Shown here one piece after another: positions 1-11,934 of a DNA stretch of 64,000 nt (the first letter of the stretch is position 1; every line of letters begins with the position of its first letter). The translations under genes and the position numbers were made by a program. The notes beneath the pieces were generated by a model, which was given only the letters and a program-made list of their open reading frames with translations, made no database searches and was not told where the DNA came from. This DNA is from Parvicella tangerina (GTDB taxonomy: Bacteria; Bacteroidota; Bacteroidia; Flavobacteriales_D; Parvicellaceae), in the NCBI RefSeq assembly GCF_907165195.1, contig NZ_OU015584.1, positions 2,800,978 to 2,864,977 of the forward strand, given 5' to 3'.

Positions 1-234
1 AATAGAGATCTGATCGGCAGGCATTCCTCCAAAAGCAGCCCCAGTCCACAAAGCTTCTGTTCCAGTCTTGTCTCTAAAGTCTTTGACTTCCTTAGACATT
101 CCCTGATACATCGTAATATCATGAGTTTCAAGAGAATTCTCAAAAGCTGGATAGAAATATATAATACTAAAGATTAAAAGTATAGCTAACGCAACAACGT
201 GTGGGAGTATCTTAGTCCAATTTATTTTGTTCAT
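1..234 (-). CDS. YfhO-like membrane protein, N-terminal part (cut by window edge)
   Basis: Only the first 78 codons are present; the frame is open to position 1. The start shows a short cytoplasmic end, then one hydrophobic segment (about residues 9-30, PHVVALAILLIFSIIYFYP), then a soluble stretch ending in the motif LWTGAAFGGMPADQIS. Large multi-pass YfhO-family proteins of Bacteroidota carry a very similar FGGMPAYQIS motif just after the first membrane helix, so I place it there by family knowledge. Its start overlaps the end of the upstream small gene by 23 bases, which suggests translational coupling. The rest of the protein, and so its exact family, cannot be seen. Confidence 0.6.
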   Translation of the reverse strand, partial: MNKINWTKILPHVVALAILLIFSIIYFYPAFENSLETHDITMYQGMSKEVKDFRDKTGTEALWTGAAFGGMPADQISI

Positions 235-427
235 CTTGATTATTTTCTTCTACTATTTCATAATCAACATACTCTCCTTCTTTGGAGGCAGAGGTCTTTC
301 GATTATCGTGTTCTAAATTATCATTAATTTTCGACAATACCCTTCCCTTTATCAAACCATTATAAATTAAGATAGCAACTAAGATGATCAGCAGAATTTC
401 GTATAAGCCAGAATAACCTGCAATCAT
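212..427 (-). CDS. Small DUF4834-like membrane protein
   Basis: A 71-residue protein with one hydrophobic segment near the N-terminus (about residues 8-25, LYEILLIILVAILIYNGLI) followed by a charged tail that ends in GEYVDYEIVEE. The single anchor plus a GEYVDYE-type end is what I remember of DUF4834, a small Bacteroidota family of unknown function; this assignment is from memory of the family. It starts on the last base of carB and overlaps the YfhO-like gene, so carB, this gene and the YfhO-like gene probably form one transcript. Confidence 0.6.
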   Translation of the reverse strand: MIAGYSGLYEILLIILVAILIYNGLIKGRVLSKINDNLEHDNRKTSASKEGEYVDYEIVEENNQDEQNKLD

Positions 428-3243
428 TACTTACTCAAATAGAGGTTACGTTCAGAGTAGACTTTTCTAAAAAATGGATCTTTCAAGTCTTTGATAAACT
501 GTATCGCTTCACCTGTTGATTTCATCTCAGGACCTAATTCTTTGTTAACATTTGGAAACTTGTTAAATGAGAAAACGGGTATTTTTATTGCATAGCCCTC
601 CTTAACAGGTTTGAAATCAAAATCAGTCACCTTCTTGTCTCCAAGCATAACTTTTGTAGCATAATTCACATAAGGTTCTTGATAGGCTTTCGCAATAAAT
701 GGAACCGTTCTTGACGCTCTTGGGTTGGCCTCAATGATGTAAACAATATCATCCTTTATCGCAAACTGAATGTTGATTAATCCAACTGTTTCTAAAGCAA
801 CCGCTATTTTCTTTGTATGCTCTTCAATCTGAGTGATTATGAAGTCTCCAAGGTTATACGGAGGAAGAACAGCATAGGAGTCCCCAGAGTGGATACCCGC
901 AGGTTCAATGTGCTGCATAATCCCAATAATGTAAACATTTTCTCCATCACATATCGCATCAGCCTCAGCCTCAATAGCACCTCCTAAGAACTGATCCAGA
1001 AGAATCTTGTTGTCTGGCATATCACGCAAAATATCAACCACATGATGCTCAAGTTCTTCCTCATTAATTACAATTTTCATCTTTTGTCCTCCTAACACAT
1101 AAGAAGGTCGCACTAATAAAGGGAATGATAACTCTTTAGACAATTCAATAGCTTGTTCAGCGCTTTCAACAACTCCAAACTTTGGATAAGGAATTTCTAG
1201 TTTTTTCAACATCTTCGAGAAGCTTCCTCTATCTTCAGCTAAATCTAATGCTTCATAACTAGTTCCTAGTATTTTCACTCCATATCTTTCTAACTTCTCA
1301 GCTAATTTCAGAGCCGTTTGCCCTCCCAATTGAACGATAACTCCAACAGGTTTTTCATGAAGTATAATATCGTAGATATGCTCCCAAAAGACAGGTTCAA
1401 AATACAACTTATCAGCTGTATCAAAATCAGTTGAAACCGTTTCGGGATTACAATTAATCATAATGGTTTCATATCCGCACTCCTTGGCTGCTAGGACACC
1501 ATGCACACAGGAATAATCAAATTCAATTCCTTGTCCTATCCGATTCGGACCTGACCCTAACACAACAACCTTGGGTTTTTCAGTAACTGTCGACTCATTC
1601 TCAGACTCAAAAGTTGAATAATAGTATGGAGTTTCGGCTTTAAATTCCGCAGCACAGGTATCAACGAGTTTAAAAACCCTTTTGATACCTAGATCATTCC
1701 GTTTCTTAAAAACTTCACTCTCTAAACATCTAAGTAAGTGTGCAATTTGTCTATCTGCATACCCTTTCTGTTTCGCTTCAAATAATAACTCTTTGGGAAT
1801 ATCATCGATTCGATACTTTTCAATACTTCTTTCTAAATTGATCAAATCCTCAATTTCCCTCAAAAACCATTCATCTATTCTAGTTTTCTCACGAATGGTT
1901 TTAAATGGTATCCCAAGTTTTATTGCATCGTAGATATGAAATAACCTATTCCAGCTAGGATTACCAAGGCTCTGGAGTATCTCATCCTGATTTCTCAACT
2001 CTTTTCCGTCAGCACCAAGGCCGTTTCTTCCAATTTCAAGAGATTGACAAGCCTTTTGTAATGCTTCTTGAAAAGTACGTCCAATCCCCATTACCTCACC
2101 AACTGACTTCATTTGTAAGCCTAGCCTACGATCAGCTCCTTTAAACTTGTCAAAATTCCACCTAGGAATCTTTACTATCACATAATCAAGAGTTGGCTCA
2201 AATAATGCAGAAGTAGATTTTGTAATTTGATTATCAAGCTCATCTAATGTGTATCCGATAGCCAACTTTGCTGCTATCTTGGCAATAGGGTAGCCTGTAG
2301 CCTTTGATGCTAATGCAGATGATCTACTAACCCGCGGGTTGATTTCGATAGCAATAATGTCCTCATTCTCATCATCACTCACGGCAAACTGAACATTGCA
2401 TCCACCTGCAAAATCACCAATTGACCGCATCATCAATATTGCCATATCTCTCATCTTTTGATATGTCCTATCACTAAGAGTCATCGCAGGAGCTACTGTA
2501 ATCGAATCCCCTGTGTGTATCCCCATTGGATCCATATTTTCAATGGAACAAATAATGACTACGTTGTCATTCTTATCTCTAAGCAACTCTAATTCATATT
2601 CCTTCCACCCCAAAACAGCCTTATCTATCATAACTTCATGAATAGGAGATTCATGAAGCCCATGTGTTAACATTCCTTCCAGCTCTGATTCTTGGTATAC
2701 GAAACCAGCACCGCTACCTCCAAGAGTATAACTAGCTCTTATACACAGTGGATAACCAAATTTTTGAGCGATATTTTTACCTTCAAGAAAACTCTTGGCC
2801 GTAGCTTGTGGAGCCATACCTACTCCAATTTCTTCCATTAAATTCCTAAATTTCTCCCGGTCCTCTGTAATTTCTATGGCATCAATATCAACTCCTAGTA
2901 TTTTAACATTATGATCATCCCAAATACCAATATCCTGACATTCTATACACAGGTTAAGAGCAGTTTGTCCCCCCATTGTTGGTAGGACAGCATCAATTTC
3001 ATGCTCGTCTAATATTTCCTCTATTGATTCAGGTGTGAGCGGCCTAAGGTAAACATGATCAGCAACCACTGAATCAGTCATGATCGTTGCAGGATTAGAA
3101 TTTATCAATGTTACCTCAATTCCTTCTTCCCGAAGGGATCTGGCAGCTTGCGAGCCTGAGTAATCAAATTCACATGCCTGACCAATCACAATTGGCCCAC
3201 TTCCGATAATTAAAATAGATTTTATAGAGTTGTCTCGTGCCAT
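427..3243 (-). CDS. carB: Carbamoyl-phosphate synthase large subunit, short form
   Basis: The synthetase subunit makes carbamoyl phosphate for pyrimidine and arginine synthesis from bicarbonate, ATP and ammonia delivered by CarA. The two homologous halves are plain: SILIIGSGPIVIGQACEFDY at the start and VVVLGSGPNRIGQGIEFDYS near residue 550, each followed by an ATP-grasp domain. I start at the MARDNSIK methionine, not six codons upstream, because family members begin just before the first GSGP motif. The protein has 938 residues against about 1070 in E. coli: it stops soon after the motif MKSTGE, so the C-terminal MGS-like allosteric domain (UMP and ornithine control) is absent, as is usual in Flavobacteriia. 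Confidence 0.95.
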   Translation of the reverse strand: MARDNSIKSILIIGSGPIVIGQACEFDYSGSQAARSLREEGIEVTLINSNPATIMTDSVVADHVYLRPLTPESIEEILDEHEIDAVLPTMGGQTALNLCIECQDIGIWDDHNVKILGVDIDAIEITEDREKFRNLMEEIGVGMAPQATAKSFLEGKNIAQKFGYPLCIRASYTLGGSGAGFVYQESELEGMLTHGLHESPIHEVMIDKAVLGWKEYELELLRDKNDNVVIICSIENMDPMGIHTGDSITVAPAMTLSDRTYQKMRDMAILMMRSIGDFAGGCNVQFAVSDDENEDIIAIEINPRVSRSSALASKATGYPIAKIAAKLAIGYTLDELDNQITKSTSALFEPTLDYVIVKIPRWNFDKFKGADRRLGLQMKSVGEVMGIGRTFQEALQKACQSLEIGRNGLGADGKELRNQDEILQSLGNPSWNRLFHIYDAIKLGIPFKTIREKTRIDEWFLREIEDLINLERSIEKYRIDDIPKELLFEAKQKGYADRQIAHLLRCLESEVFKKRNDLGIKRVFKLVDTCAAEFKAETPYYYSTFESENESTVTEKPKVVVLGSGPNRIGQGIEFDYSCVHGVLAAKECGYETIMINCNPETVSTDFDTADKLYFEPVFWEHIYDIILHEKPVGVIVQLGGQTALKLAEKLERYGVKILGTSYEALDLAEDRGSFSKMLKKLEIPYPKFGVVESAEQAIELSKELSFPLLVRPSYVLGGQKMKIVINEEELEHHVVDILRDMPDNKILLDQFLGGAIEAEADAICDGENVYIIGIMQHIEPAGIHSGDSYAVLPPYNLGDFIITQIEEHTKKIAVALETVGLINIQFAIKDDIVYIIEANPRASRTVPFIAKAYQEPYVNYATKVMLGDKKVTDFDFKPVKEGYAIKIPVFSFNKFPNVNKELGPEMKSTGEAIQFIKDLKDPFFRKVYSERNLYLSK

Positions 3244-3324
3244 ACAGAAATTTTGGCACAAAACTAATGACCTAGAACTAATATAAACTCAAAAGAATAG
3301 TAATCTTGTAAAGAATTTATTAAC

Positions 3325-3354
3325 AAAAAAAAAGCCTCCCAAATTGGGAGGCTT
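3325..3354 (-). terminator. Terminator of the rRNA operon
   Basis: A stem GCCTCCCAA / TTGGGAGGC with almost no loop is followed on the minus strand by a run of T (the A-run at 3325-3333). It lies directly behind 5S rRNA, as expected of an intrinsic terminator for the whole rrn transcript. Confidence 0.85.
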
Positions 3355-3359
3355 AAACT

Positions 3360-3468
<109 letters not shown>

Positions 3469-3519
3469 TTTTAAATAACAAACATATTGAATCATCAGAA
3501 AAATCAAAATAAACTGTGC

Positions 3520-6311
<2,792 letters not shown>

Positions 6312-6389
6312 TAAGTAACAATTTATTTTGATTTGATTCTGATTAAATTCAATATGTCAAAGAACATTTCCTTGTAATAGTAAGGATAG

Positions 6390-6463
6390 TGGAGAATATC
6401 GGAGTCGAACCGATGACCTCCTGCGTGCAAGGCAGGCGCTCTAGCCAGCTGAGCTAATTCCCC
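6390..6463 (-). tRNA. tRNA-Ala (anticodon TGC)
   Basis: The minus strand begins GGGGAATTAGCTCAGCTGG, has anticodon arm GCCTTGCACGC (TGC) and T-arm GGTTCGACTCC. The acceptor stem pairs GGGGAAT with ATTCTCC with one G-T pair. CCA is not encoded. It sits in the 16S-23S spacer next to 23S. Confidence 0.95.
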
Positions 6464-6473
6464 AAAAGCATTG

Positions 6474-6547
6474 TAGTCCCTCGCAGATTTGAACTGCGGA
6501 CCTCTACATTATCAGTGTAGCGCTCTAACCAACTGAGCTAAGGGACT
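6474..6547 (-). tRNA. tRNA-Ile (anticodon GAT)
   Basis: The minus strand begins AGTCCCTTAGCTCAGTTGG with anticodon loop CTGATAA (GAT) and T-arm AGTTCAAATCT. Acceptor arms AGTCCCT and AGGGACT pair fully. CCA is not encoded. The Ile-Ala pair in the spacer is the common bacterial arrangement. Confidence 0.95.
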
Positions 6548-6664
6548 CTGTACCTTGCTCGGTGTTGATTATAAGTCTCTTCACTGAGCCTTTTGGAAAT
6601 ATTATAAAGAAGTAAGAAGAAGCAATAGTATCTAGTTAAAGATAAAGTTCCGAAACCTCTCTAA

Positions 6665-8188
<1,524 letters not shown>

Positions 8189-8374
8189 AATTATAATCTT
8201 AAATTTGACTTGAGCTTCAGAGCTTCCAAATATTCCGAAGAACATTTTGGCTATTGCTAGTAATTGCTAATAATAAATATTAGCTTTTCTTTTTCATCTT
8301 CTTACTTCAATAATTCAAAGAACTTTCTGTTTCGAAACCCGTGATAAAAACCGTTGTTTTCATTGTCGGGGCGG
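8189..8374 (-). other. rrn leader between promoter P1 and 16S
   Basis: About 185 transcribed bases with no gene. It holds the upstream half of the 16S processing stem (8298-8308) and a segment reading AGAAAGTTCTTTGAATTATT, part of which (GTTCTTTGA) recurs in the 16S-23S spacer near 6356-6366. Such a shared segment could serve processing or antitermination; that role is inference only. Confidence 0.6.
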
Positions 8375-8404
8375 CAAAGGTAATAACACTTTTTTAATCC
8401 GCAA
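8375..8404 (-). promoter_or_regulatory. rrn promoter P1 (nearest 16S)
   Basis: On the minus strand, -33 TTG at 8404-8402, a 19-base spacer and -7 TACCTTTG at 8382-8375 match the Bacteroidota sigma-ABfr promoter. An A/T tract lies directly upstream of the -33 box and may act as an UP element. Confidence 0.85.
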
Positions 8405-8483
8405 GAAAAATTTTTATTTTTTTTTTCTTTTTCTCCGCTTCAGATATTTCAAGAACGTTTTCTTGTTTTCTGTAACGGGGCGG

Positions 8484-8513
8484 CAAAGATATATACTCTT
8501 TTTTAATCCGCAA
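8484..8513 (-). promoter_or_regulatory. rrn promoter P2
   Basis: -33 TTG (8513-8511), a 19-base spacer and -7 TATCTTTG (8491-8484), in the second repeat unit. The upstream A/T tract is conserved. Confidence 0.85.
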
Positions 8514-8590
8514 GAAAAATTTTTATTTTTTTTCTTTTTCTCCGCCTCAGATATTTAAAGAGCGTTTTCTTGTTTTCTGTAACGGGGCGG

Positions 8591-8620
8591 CAAAGATATA
8601 TACTCTTTTTTAATCCGCAA
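8591..8620 (-). promoter_or_regulatory. rrn promoter P3
   Basis: -33 TTG (8620-8618), a 19-base spacer and -7 TATCTTTG (8598-8591). The core is identical to P2. Confidence 0.85.
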
Positions 8621-8695
8621 GAAAAATTTTTATTTTTTTTCTTTTTCTCCGCCTCAGATATTTAAAGAACGTTTCTTGTTTTCTGAAGCGGTCGG

Positions 8696-8725
8696 CAAAG
8701 GTATGTAAGAAAGTTAAACCCGCAA
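8696..8725 (-). promoter_or_regulatory. rrn promoter P4 (outermost)
   Basis: -33 TTG (8725-8723), again a 19-base spacer, and -7 TACCTTTG (8703-8696). The spacer sequence has diverged while box sequences and distance are kept, which suggests selection for promoter function. The A/T tract upstream differs from the other units. Confidence 0.75.
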
Positions 8726-8790
8726 GTATTATAGACGTTTTTTTAAAAGTTTTTTTTAGTCACTTCTGCGACTAGCTGAAAACTAACACT

Positions 8791-9474
8791 TTAAGGAGTT
8801 GATACCGAGACAGGCAGTATCTTACCATTGTAAAATCTAGATGTCACCGTGACAAACTCAGCGATATACTCAGCCATTTCAGCAGCCTGAATAGGCGCCT
8901 CATAACCAGGAAAAGCACTCTCAAGCATTTCTGTTTGAACAGCACCCAAAGCCAATGCATTACATCTAATGTTTCGTTCCTTCAATTCTTCAGCCATGCA
9001 CTCTGAGAGAATACTCAGTGCACCTTTACTAGAACTATAAGCTGCCAGACCAGGAAATTTTGCCGAACCTTGCACTCCTCCCATACTTGATATATTGCAA
9101 ACAGAAGCATCATCACTTAGGTATGGAATCAAATGACGCACAATTCTCATTGGAGCAATGACGTTTACTTTGAACTGATTAAAGATTTCTTCATCAGAGT
9201 GATCCAAGATACTTTTGTTAACCAGATATCCTGCATTATTGACAACATGGTCAATTTTGAGATTTTTCGCATGCTCCACCAATGGAGATAGATCTTCTGT
9301 TATATCCATTCGTATAACGGCTAAATGATCGTTCTTCTGAGCAAGTAACTCTAAGTCAGTTGTTGATCTTGAAACTGCGATAACCGAATGTCCTTGAGAC
9401 AACAGTCTTTTGGTCAACGCAAAACCAATTCCCTTAGAAGCTCCAGTTATTAATATTCTTTTCGGTGCAATCAC
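8791..9474 (-). CDS. Short-chain dehydrogenase/reductase (SDR)
   Basis: A 227-residue classical SDR, expected to be a cytoplasmic NAD(P)H-dependent oxidoreductase. It has the nucleotide-binding motif TGASKGIG (10-17), NNAG (79-82), and the catalytic set Ser129/130, Tyr146 and Lys150 (YSSSK). The length is slightly short for the family but all core motifs are present. The substrate cannot be told from sequence. It stands alone between the rrn promoters and the DUF983 gene, with no sign of an operon. Confidence 0.88.
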   Translation of the reverse strand: MIAPKRILITGASKGIGFALTKRLLSQGHSVIAVSRSTTDLELLAQKNDHLAVIRMDITEDLSPLVEHAKNLKIDHVVNNAGYLVNKSILDHSDEEIFNQFKVNVIAPMRIVRHLIPYLSDDASVCNISSMGGVQGSAKFPGLAAYSSSKGALSILSECMAEELKERNIRCNALALGAVQTEMLESAFPGYEAPIQAAEMAEYIAEFVTVTSRFYNGKILPVSVSTP

Positions 9475-9559
9475 GATACAAACGTAATATTATAAGTTCA
9501 TCGTTTTGCATCTTCAGCGTTCAGATTATTAATGTTGATTTGTTAATTCTACCAACTCA

Positions 9560-9940
9560 TTATTTGTTATCCTTCTTAGACAACGCATCTTTATCGTAAT
9601 GATAAAAGAAGTTCGCCCAGATAATTTTAGAAAGTGGATATGTGAAAGGGAAAGCCAAAACCATTCCGCCTAGAGTAATCCACATATACTCATCAAACCC
9701 TCCAGAGGGATACAACACCAACGAAGCCACCCAGAACGTCACCATTGAAGCAACGCCCAATGCATATACGACATAATAAGACCCCTGAAAGAAACCTGGT
9801 TCCTTTTCATACTTCAAATGACATTTATCACACTCTTTCTTTGGCACTCCTTTAAAGTAGGAGCCTTCAAAAAACTCTCCTTCATGACATCTTGGACACT
9901 TTCTCTTAAATATTGAATATAATCTACTCCCTTTTAACAT
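9560..9940 (-). CDS. DUF983 family membrane protein
   Basis: A 126-residue protein with two CxxC pairs near the N-terminus (CPRCHEG and CDKCHLKY), like a zinc ribbon, then two hydrophobic segments (VVYALGVASMVTFWVASLVL and ITLGGMVLAFPFTYPLS). This is the DUF983 pattern; the function is unknown. I start at MLKGSRLYSIF and not 11 codons upstream for two reasons: relatives begin this way, and a strong -7 box TACTTTTG at 9967-9960 would place the transcription start downstream of the longer start. The promoter carries the palindrome shared with the sulfide locus, so the gene probably belongs to that regulon. Confidence 0.85.
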   Translation of the reverse strand: MLKGSRLYSIFKRKCPRCHEGEFFEGSYFKGVPKKECDKCHLKYEKEPGFFQGSYYVVYALGVASMVTFWVASLVLYPSGGFDEYMWITLGGMVLAFPFTYPLSKIIWANFFYHYDKDALSKKDNK

Positions 9941-9959
9941 TACTTCTTGCTTTATTGTC

Positions 9960-10004
9960 CAAAAGTACTGCACTCAGATTTTTCGATTGGTGACTTTTGT
10001 CACA
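9960..10004 (-). promoter_or_regulatory. Crp/Fnr-type operator and promoter of the DUF983 gene
   Basis: The palindrome TGTGAC-AAAA-GTCACC (10004-9989 on the minus strand) is centred 29.5 bp upstream of the first T of the -7 box TACTTTTG (9967-9960). Geometry is identical to the four promoters of the sulfide locus. The -7 box and half-sites are seen; binding by a Crp/Fnr protein is inference. Confidence 0.7.
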
Positions 10005-10016
10005 TTTATTGACCAG

Positions 10017-10535
10017 TTACGTCAATAATAGCTGGTATAGTAACTCCGATTCCCATCCGGAATCCGTCTTAAACCATTCCTTTCTCTCTCCTACTCGACT
10101 AAACCCTACACTCTCGAATAACTCTAAACTAATTTGATTAGACGCATGCATTGAACAATAGAGCTGATTCAGCTTTAATACACTCTTGGCATATTTCAAT
10201 AAGATAAGCAAGCTATCCTTGGCAATACCTTTATTTAGAAATTCTTTATCGGAAACAACAATTCCTACCCCTGCTCTTCTGTGTATTTGGTTGTAATCAA
10301 ATAAATCTATCATACCCACTGGGGTTCCGGTGCGAATATGTTCTATAATGAACCTGTATTGTCCCTGCGAATGTAAATCATGAACACTTTCAGCATATTT
10401 TTGGAGTGTATGTCTCGTGAACGGAATTAAAGTCTCACTCACCTGCCAAAGAGAGGTATCATTCTCGGCCATAAACAGGTAATCCACATCTTCTGGCTCG
10501 ACTCCTCTTAACTTTATTCTATCGTTTTCTAACAT
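10017..10535 (-). CDS. GNAT N-acetyltransferase (RimJ/RimL type)
   Basis: A 172-residue single-domain GNAT protein of the RimJ/RimL/SpeG-like group, expected to move an acetyl group from acetyl-CoA to an amine. The order fits: IKLRGVEPEDVDYLF at the start, VGMIDLFDYN in beta 4, the GVGIVVSDKEFLNKGIAKDS acetyl-CoA loop (a Q/RxxGxG-like turn), and NQISLELFESVGF near the end. The substrate is unknown. It overlaps the upstream gene by 7 bases, so it probably sits in an operon with dapF and the unknown gene between them. Confidence 0.85.
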   Translation of the reverse strand: MLENDRIKLRGVEPEDVDYLFMAENDTSLWQVSETLIPFTRHTLQKYAESVHDLHSQGQYRFIIEHIRTGTPVGMIDLFDYNQIHRRAGVGIVVSDKEFLNKGIAKDSLLILLKYAKSVLKLNQLYCSMHASNQISLELFESVGFSRVGERKEWFKTDSGWESELLYQLLLT

Positions 10536-11038
10536 GGTCTTTTCGCATCTAATATAGCTTTATCAATGTCTTCTTGCGTATATTTCTTTAGTGAAATACT
10601 ACCGTTGGAAATGAATTTTTCACAATTAAGGTGTTCAACCTTCTGTATATAACCTTCTTTAAGTAATAAATCAAGTAGATCAAACAAGTACTTTACCTCC
10701 TTTATTGCTTCGTTCGATCTACCCATCATTTCTTTGATCGGGTTTAAACACGATTCACCTTTTGACAGGTTACTTCCTATAAAAAACTGATCTGGATCTA
10801 AGGAGAGCCCATTCAGTTCGATGACAATCGTAGGCAATCCTTTTCGATTTATGGAACTAATCACTTTGTTAAAGTCAAATTTCCTCTTCACTCCTTGAGA
10901 GCTTTTTGAGTAATAGTATTGATTCTGAACATAACCAATATGTGGTGGTATTTTGTCGACACCAAACAAAACTAAATAATTACCAGTCATTTCATCAGAG
11001 TGAAAATCCGAAATATTTGACAAGGTATAGTTAGACAT
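10529..11038 (-). CDS. Unknown protein between dapF and GNAT
   Basis: A 169-residue soluble protein I do not recognise. It has no signal peptide and no membrane segment. It begins MSNYTLSNISDFHSDEMTGN and has a lysine/acidic C-terminal half with a predicted helical stretch (EAIKEVKYLFDLLDLLLKEGY). It overlaps dapF by 8 bases upstream and the GNAT gene by 7 bases downstream, so the three are almost certainly co-translated. The tight overlaps show that it is a real gene. No function can be assigned. Confidence 0.8.
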   Translation of the reverse strand: MSNYTLSNISDFHSDEMTGNYLVLFGVDKIPPHIGYVQNQYYYSKSSQGVKRKFDFNKVISSINRKGLPTIVIELNGLSLDPDQFFIGSNLSKGESCLNPIKEMMGRSNEAIKEVKYLFDLLDLLLKEGYIQKVEHLNCEKFISNGSISLKKYTQEDIDKAILDAKRPC

Positions 11039-11816
11039 TTACTTCTCCTTTAAACACAAATTTAGCTGGTCCGGTCAATTTAATGTCTCTAGCCTGACTA
11101 CTTTTCACCTCTCCAACCTCCACTGATAAATTACCTCCTTTAGTCAAAACGTTAATCACACCACTCTCTTTCTTATTCTTCAGTAATTGCGAAATAGCGC
11201 ATGCCGTCACTCCTGTTCCACACGCCAGTGTTTCATTCTCAACTCCTCTTTCATAGGTTCTAACTCTGATGTCAGCATCACTTATTACATCAATTATATT
11301 AACATTGGTTCCCACTTGAGCGAACCGATCATTATAGCGAATGGATCTTGCGAGTGGTAGTAGGTCAACATTGTCTATATTCTCGACATACAGATTATAA
11401 TGTGGAGATCCTGTATCTATGAAATGGTACTCTTCTGTTAGCTCCATATTCGAGACATCAAACATGCTTAATTCTATAGCATTTTCGTTTACTACCCTAG
11501 CCGTATTACGTCCATGAATACTGTTAAACGTACAGTCCTTTCCAACCATTCCCATGTGAAATGCAAACATTACTGCGCATCGACTTCCATTCCCACAGAA
11601 TGATTGGGATCCATCCGGATTATAGAATTCCATGTAGAAATCAAAATCATCATCCTCTTGAATAAGTATCAGTCCATCACTTCCAATCCCAAAATGTCGT
11701 TTACACAAAGTACTCACCACCTCTTTTCTATTCTTCTTAGGAAATGCATTCGTTCGATTATCTAGAATAATAAAATCATTTCCAGCCCCGTGATATTTGA
11801 AAAACTCTAACTCCAT
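11031..11816 (-). CDS. dapF: Diaminopimelate epimerase
   Basis: Converts LL-diaminopimelate to the meso form, the direct precursor of peptidoglycan cross-links and of lysine. The 261 residues start with the typical FFKYHGAGNDFIILDN. Both catalytic cysteines are in place: Cys74 in SFCGNGSRC and Cys199 in ETLACGTGVTA, with the GSPH motif (about 136-139) between them. It is first in a three-gene overlapping set with an unknown protein and a GNAT, and is divergent from the HtrA gene. Confidence 0.95.
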   Translation of the reverse strand: MELEFFKYHGAGNDFIILDNRTNAFPKKNRKEVVSTLCKRHFGIGSDGLILIQEDDDFDFYMEFYNPDGSQSFCGNGSRCAVMFAFHMGMVGKDCTFNSIHGRNTARVVNENAIELSMFDVSNMELTEEYHFIDTGSPHYNLYVENIDNVDLLPLARSIRYNDRFAQVGTNVNIIDVISDADIRVRTYERGVENETLACGTGVTACAISQLLKNKKESGVINVLTKGGNLSVEVGEVKSSQARDIKLTGPAKFVFKGEVNV

Positions 11817-11934
11817 TGATTAACATTTTTTAACTCTAACCCCTTGTAACGTAGTGGTTTTTAAACGTTATCACTACTAACTTTGAACATATACAAAGTA
11901 AATCATTCAATTCATATAACTAAAATTAAATACC

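Larger units (their letters stand above)
8360..8740 (-). repeat. Tandem repeat of about 107 bp, just over three units, upstream of rrn
   Basis: Nearly identical units follow each other at spacings of 109, 107 and 105 bp, judged from the recurring CGGCAAAG box. Each unit reads, on the minus strand, an A/T-rich tract, TTGCGG, 19 bases, TAnnTTTG, then GCCGCCCCGTTAC in the inner units. The outermost copy is the most diverged and is truncated. Confidence 0.9.

Noticed and set aside
8360-8740. A CRISPR array, because of regular repeats.
   Set aside because: Units are about 107 bp and nearly identical along their whole length, with no short repeat/unique spacer pattern; they are tandem promoter copies.
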